From positions 1-7,323 of the forward strand of contig CALYVE010000080.1 of the NCBI GenBank assembly GCA_945492935.1: a stretch of DNA of 7,323 bases, in the 5' to 3' direction. Position numbers and translations under genes: made by a program. The notes beneath the pieces were generated by a model. It saw only the letters and a program-made list of their open reading frames with translations. It did no database searches and was not told the DNA's origin. Of this stretch, positions 5,180-7,323 are shown in pieces (position 1 is the first letter of the stretch; each line of letters begins with the position of its first letter). The DNA comes from an uncultured Lachnospiraceae bacterium (GTDB taxonomy: Bacteria > Bacillota > Clostridia > Lachnospirales > Lachnospiraceae).

Positions 5180-6730
5180 TTACTCAATCGTAAATCGGTT
5201 GATAATTCCATTCAGACTTGCAACGGATTTCTTACATTCGTCCACCTTATCCGCTGTACATGATGTCTCACCAACCATATCGGATGTTTTTTCTGCAATG
5301 TCAGAAACTCCATGCGCAGCTTCTCCAACGGTGCAATCAATCGTAGTGATTGCATCAGAAATCATATCGATCGTCTCATTCAAGGAAATAATACTCCGCT
5401 TGATGTCCGACATACTATCCTTAAATGCATCTGCATCCTGCTGATACTGAATACTAATCTGTTCAAAACTATCATAATCAGACAATACATTGCTCTCAAG
5501 GAATGAAATGACCTCCGCCAAACAGCTTGCCATTTTTTCCACTGCCTCCCGGATTTCAGCAACAATCAAATTGATATCTCCTACAGCATCGGATGTCTGT
5601 GTCGCAAGTGTACTGATTTCAGAGGCAACAACCGCAAATCCACGCCCTGTTTCTCCGGCGCGGGCCGCCTCTATCGAAGCATTGAGCGCCAGTAAGCTTG
5701 TCTGTTCGGAAATCGACATGACCGTCTGCGTCAGTTCATTAATTCTGCTGACAGCTCTTGATGCCGCAATTGCAATTTCGGATTTTCCTTTGACATCCGT
5801 AAACATATTCATCGCAACCTTCGTTGCCTGCTCGGCAGCCTGACGAAGCTTTGTTGCACGATTCATTACCTCATCCGACATATCTGCCCCTGAACCTGTC
5901 AGATGTTCAATTTCTCTTGAACCAACCTGCATCTGCTCGATATTATCAACAATCGAACTCGTTGAAGCAGATGTCTCCTGCATACCGGCAGCCAGCTGTT
6001 CACTTGTCGCAGAGTTATCCGTACACATATCATTTACCTTTGTAGAGATATTCAGAAGTTCACTCATATTCACATCAATGCTGTCTCTTGCTTCCCCAAT
6101 ACAACCAACAATTTCGCGAAGATTTGCCCGCATTTCTTTCAGCTCTGTCGCAATAAGCCCAATCTCATCCTTTCGTCCGGATAAGCGTTCTGCCATCGCA
6201 TCCTCTCTGAAATTGAAATTCGCCGTATTTCGAATACTTGGGATGATGTAATCAAATGCACACATCATCTTATATACAAGAAAGACTCCCAAAACGCAGA
6301 AAATCAATCCTAATATAACAGCAGTTAGTATCATCCGATGCTTCATATCCGTTACCGGCTTCATGAAGACATCGTAATCAGCCGTTACGACAACGATGTT
6401 TCCCTTGTTTGTGAATGCATATCCTGCAAGTTTATCAACACCTTTGTACTCATAAACAACCGCACCGTTTTTGACTGTCTTGCCCGCCTGTATATCTGCA
6501 ACAATTCCTTTTACAGCTGCATTCTCAACCGGCTTGCCAATCTTGTCGGCATTTTTGTGATAAAGCATCGTTCCATCCGGTGCAACCATATATGCGTAAG
6601 AACCTTCCACTCCCGAAATCTCAATCGAACCAATCAGCGTCTCATAATCAATTTTCATGAACGCCTCATAATCTGCTGTCACAATCACGATATCTCCGGA
6701 CTTTGTAAATGCATATCCGGCAAGCTTCAT
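5180..6730 (-). CDS. Chemoreceptor C-terminal part: second Cache module, TM2, HAMP, signalling domain
   Basis: This 516-codon frame begins at an internal ATG preceded four bases upstream by AAGGG, so reinitiation after the upstream stop is conceivable. It holds the second sensor module (residues 28-125), TM2 (about 132-154, MILTAVILGLIFCVLGVF), a HAMP-like segment ending near RKDEIG (186-191), and the long MCP coiled coil. The hairpin tip that contacts CheA/CheW is textbook: SEQTSLLALNASIEAARAGE (341-360), then TGRGFAVVASEISTLA. QETSAS near 251-256 and similar Gln/Glu pairs are potential adaptation sites. If made alone, the protein has a sensor module but no TM1 or signal sequence, so the module would probably stay cytoplasmic and sensing would fail, although the tip could still engage the chemotaxis array. 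The stop is TAA at 5182-5180. The MCP identity is certain; expression as a separate protein is not. Confidence 0.85.
   Translation of the reverse strand: MKLAGYAFTKSGDIVIVTADYEAFMKIDYETLIGSIEISGVEGSYAYMVAPDGTMLYHKNADKIGKPVENAAVKGIVADIQAGKTVKNGAVVYEYKGVDKLAGYAFTNKGNIVVVTADYDVFMKPVTDMKHRMILTAVILGLIFCVLGVFLVYKMMCAFDYIIPSIRNTANFNFREDAMAERLSGRKDEIGLIATELKEMRANLREIVGCIGEARDSIDVNMSELLNISTKVNDMCTDNSATSEQLAAGMQETSASTSSIVDNIEQMQVGSREIEHLTGSGADMSDEVMNRATKLRQAAEQATKVAMNMFTDVKGKSEIAIAASRAVSRINELTQTVMSISEQTSLLALNASIEAARAGETGRGFAVVASEISTLATQTSDAVGDINLIVAEIREAVEKMASCLAEVISFLESNVLSDYDSFEQISIQYQQDADAFKDSMSDIKRSIISLNETIDMISDAITTIDCTVGEAAHGVSDIAEKTSDMVGETSCTADKVDECKKSVASLNGIINRFTIE
6356..6649 (-). repeat. Cache module tandem repeat, copy 2 (98 codons)
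   Basis: This copy runs from DYETLIGSIEI to ADYDVFMKP, immediately before the DMKHR that leads into TM2. It is uninterrupted: the residue at the position of the ochre codon in copy 1 is Lys (DKIGKPVEN). Its position next to TM2 suggests it is the ancestral membrane-proximal module. Which copy came first cannot be told from this window. Confidence 0.85.
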
Positions 6731-6943
6731 CGCACCCTTATATTCATAAATAATCGAACCGTTTTCGACCTTGTTTCCGACTGCAAGCTCTGCAACAATT
6801 CCTTTTACGGCTGCATTTTCAACCGGTTACCCAATCTTTTCAGCAGTTTTATGATAAAGCATCGTTCCGTTCGAACTAACCATATAAGCATAGGAGCCGT
6901 CCACACCAAGAATCTCAATGTCACCCAATGCCTTCTCAAGATC
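6650..6943 (-). repeat. Cache module tandem repeat, copy 1 (98 codons)
   Basis: This copy runs from DLEKALGDIEI to ADYEAFMKI and carries the ochre codon at 6829-6827. Aligned by hand to the adjacent copy 2, about two-thirds of residues match, with blocks GSYAYMV, GTMLYHK, PVENAAVKGIVA, YEYKG and KLAGYAFT. The copies are directly contiguous in one frame. Confidence 0.85.
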
Positions 6944-7222
6944 CGATGATTTTAACTTTTCATTTTCCTGCTTCGAGGCTTCCATAACGTTGATGATATC
7001 TGCAGCCTCCTGCGCCATATTTTGCGCATAATTGCCATATGTTTTTTCTCCGAGATTTACAGAAAAATCGATTCCGTATACAGCCTCCTCCGCAAGATTC
7101 AGCGCATAAGACATATAGGTTGATTCCATGGAATCTGTTGATTTTTTTACAGATAAAGAAATAAGTACGAAAACTGTTGCAATAATTATCCCCAACAATA
7201 AAACACCTATTTTTGTGCTCAT
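6827..7222 (-). CDS. Chemoreceptor N-terminal part: TM1 and truncated Cache module
   Basis: The 131 codons before the nonsense stop encode a basic start (MSTK), TM1 (IGVLLLGIIIATVFVLISLS, residues 5-24) and an amphipathic helical stretch. That stretch has two similar segments, YALNLAEEAVYGID and YAQNMAQEAADIIN (about 39-77). The first half of a Cache-like module follows (GVDGSYAYMVSSNGTMLYHK, 106-125). The product would be a membrane-anchored stub with an incomplete ligand domain and no signalling region, so it is probably non-functional. It is in the same frame as the C-terminal part; only the TAA at 6829-6827 separates them, with 32 open codons between that stop and the next ATG. Confidence 0.7.
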   Translation of the reverse strand: MSTKIGVLLLGIIIATVFVLISLSVKKSTDSMESTYMSYALNLAEEAVYGIDFSVNLGEKTYGNYAQNMAQEAADIINVMEASKQENEKLKSSDLEKALGDIEILGVDGSYAYMVSSNGTMLYHKTAEKIG

Positions 7223-7323
7223 TTTGGAAAAGAATTTTATCCTTCTTCTCCCGTTTTTTTCCTGTTTTGCATGAACCTGACTAAAGAGATCATTAGATCC
7301 AAGGTAGTGCCATATAAAAATGC
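7223..7323 (-). other. Right-edge sequence upstream of the chemoreceptor, frame open to the edge
   Basis: The chemoreceptor frame continues upstream of ATG 7222 without a stop to the window edge, reading ...QVHAKQEKNGRRRIKFFSK before MSTKIG. It contains no in-frame ATG, GTG or TTG. The basic GRRRIKFFSK looks like a natural cytoplasmic N-terminus. An ATG at 7272-7270 opens MQNRKK and would join this frame if the A7 run (T7 on the plus strand, 7254-7260) had one more base. The true start is therefore unresolved. Confidence 0.4.

Larger units (their letters stand above)
5180..7222 (-). pseudogene. Methyl-accepting chemotaxis protein interrupted by one in-frame stop
   Basis: Read through one TAA at 6829-6827, this is a 680-codon transmembrane chemoreceptor. 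Its order is: TM1 (residues 5-24), extracytoplasmic Cache-type sensor (about 30-290) with a tandem duplicated module, TM2 (about 296-318), HAMP-like linker, and cytoplasmic coiled coil with the kinase-control tip. The stop sits in AEKIG*PVENAA. The second copy of the same module reads DKIGKPVENAA, so the stop replaces a Lys. The frame is otherwise open on both sides with no frameshift, which fits a recent nonsense mutation, a read error or readthrough. No usable Shine-Dalgarno site lies close to ATG 7222, and the same frame stays open to the window edge, so the true start may be farther upstream. The gene precedes the lipid-kinase-like/hybrid-kinase operon on the same strand, 152 bp away. Confidence 0.75.

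Noticed and set aside
5490..5843. Long open frames on the plus strand antisense to the chemoreceptor, and similar ones antisense to the hybrid kinase and GNAT gene
   Set aside because: They mirror clear protein-coding genes on the other strand, give low-complexity or family-less peptides and have no convincing ribosome sites.
44..6829. TAA codons in two coding frames (44-46 and 6827-6829), both at likely Lys positions, hinting at ochre recoding
   Set aside because: The chemoreceptor itself ends at TAA (5182-5180), other genes end normally at TAG or TGA, and one of the two cases lies in an already deleted gene. Ordinary mutation or error is simpler.

Overview
The window looks like a stretch of a motile, Gram-positive clostridial chromosome, most likely Lachnospiraceae. 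This rests on moderate-to-low G+C, purine-rich Shine-Dalgarno sites, and the styles of the Cache chemoreceptor, hybrid kinase and NarL-type regulator. The assignment comes from memory of protein style and was not searched. There are no RNA genes, transposase genes or CRISPR arrays.

Layout. At the left edge on the plus strand (1-665) are the remains of a two-component pair. A histidine-kinase ATPase fragment, with an in-frame stop, runs straight into a NarL/LuxR response regulator that has lost the first third of its receiver domain. Everything else is on the minus strand. In transcription order from the right edge it is: a methyl-accepting chemotaxis protein broken by one ochre codon (7222-5180); a 152-bp gap with an inverted repeat and a possible mini-ORF; a diacylglycerol-kinase-family protein with altered active-site motifs (5027-4110); an 806-residue membrane hybrid histidine kinase with REC and HPt domains (4113-1693); a single-domain receiver protein (1651-1277); and a GNAT acetyltransferase (1202-693) that converges on the plus-strand regulator.

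How the genes may work together. The lipid-kinase-like gene and the hybrid kinase overlap by 4 bp, and the receiver follows 41 bp later, so the three are probably one operon. The hybrid kinase carries H207, D506 and H666 for a His-Asp-His relay, and the free receiver (D54) is the obvious final Asp acceptor. No DNA-binding output lies in the operon. The output could be protein-protein, as with CheY, or could involve the lipid-kinase-like protein. This is inference.

Signs of rearrangement and decay. The GNAT gene is bracketed by two identical 39-bp direct repeats (666-704 and 1242-1280) that sit exactly at the ends of the neighbouring genes, so it looks like an inserted or excisable cassette. 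The chemoreceptor sensor contains a tandem 98-residue duplication, and its nonsense codon is in the first copy. The left-edge pair is fused by deletion. These are the most notable features. The lipid-kinase-like/hybrid-kinase/receiver operon is the best candidate for a poorly described signalling system.
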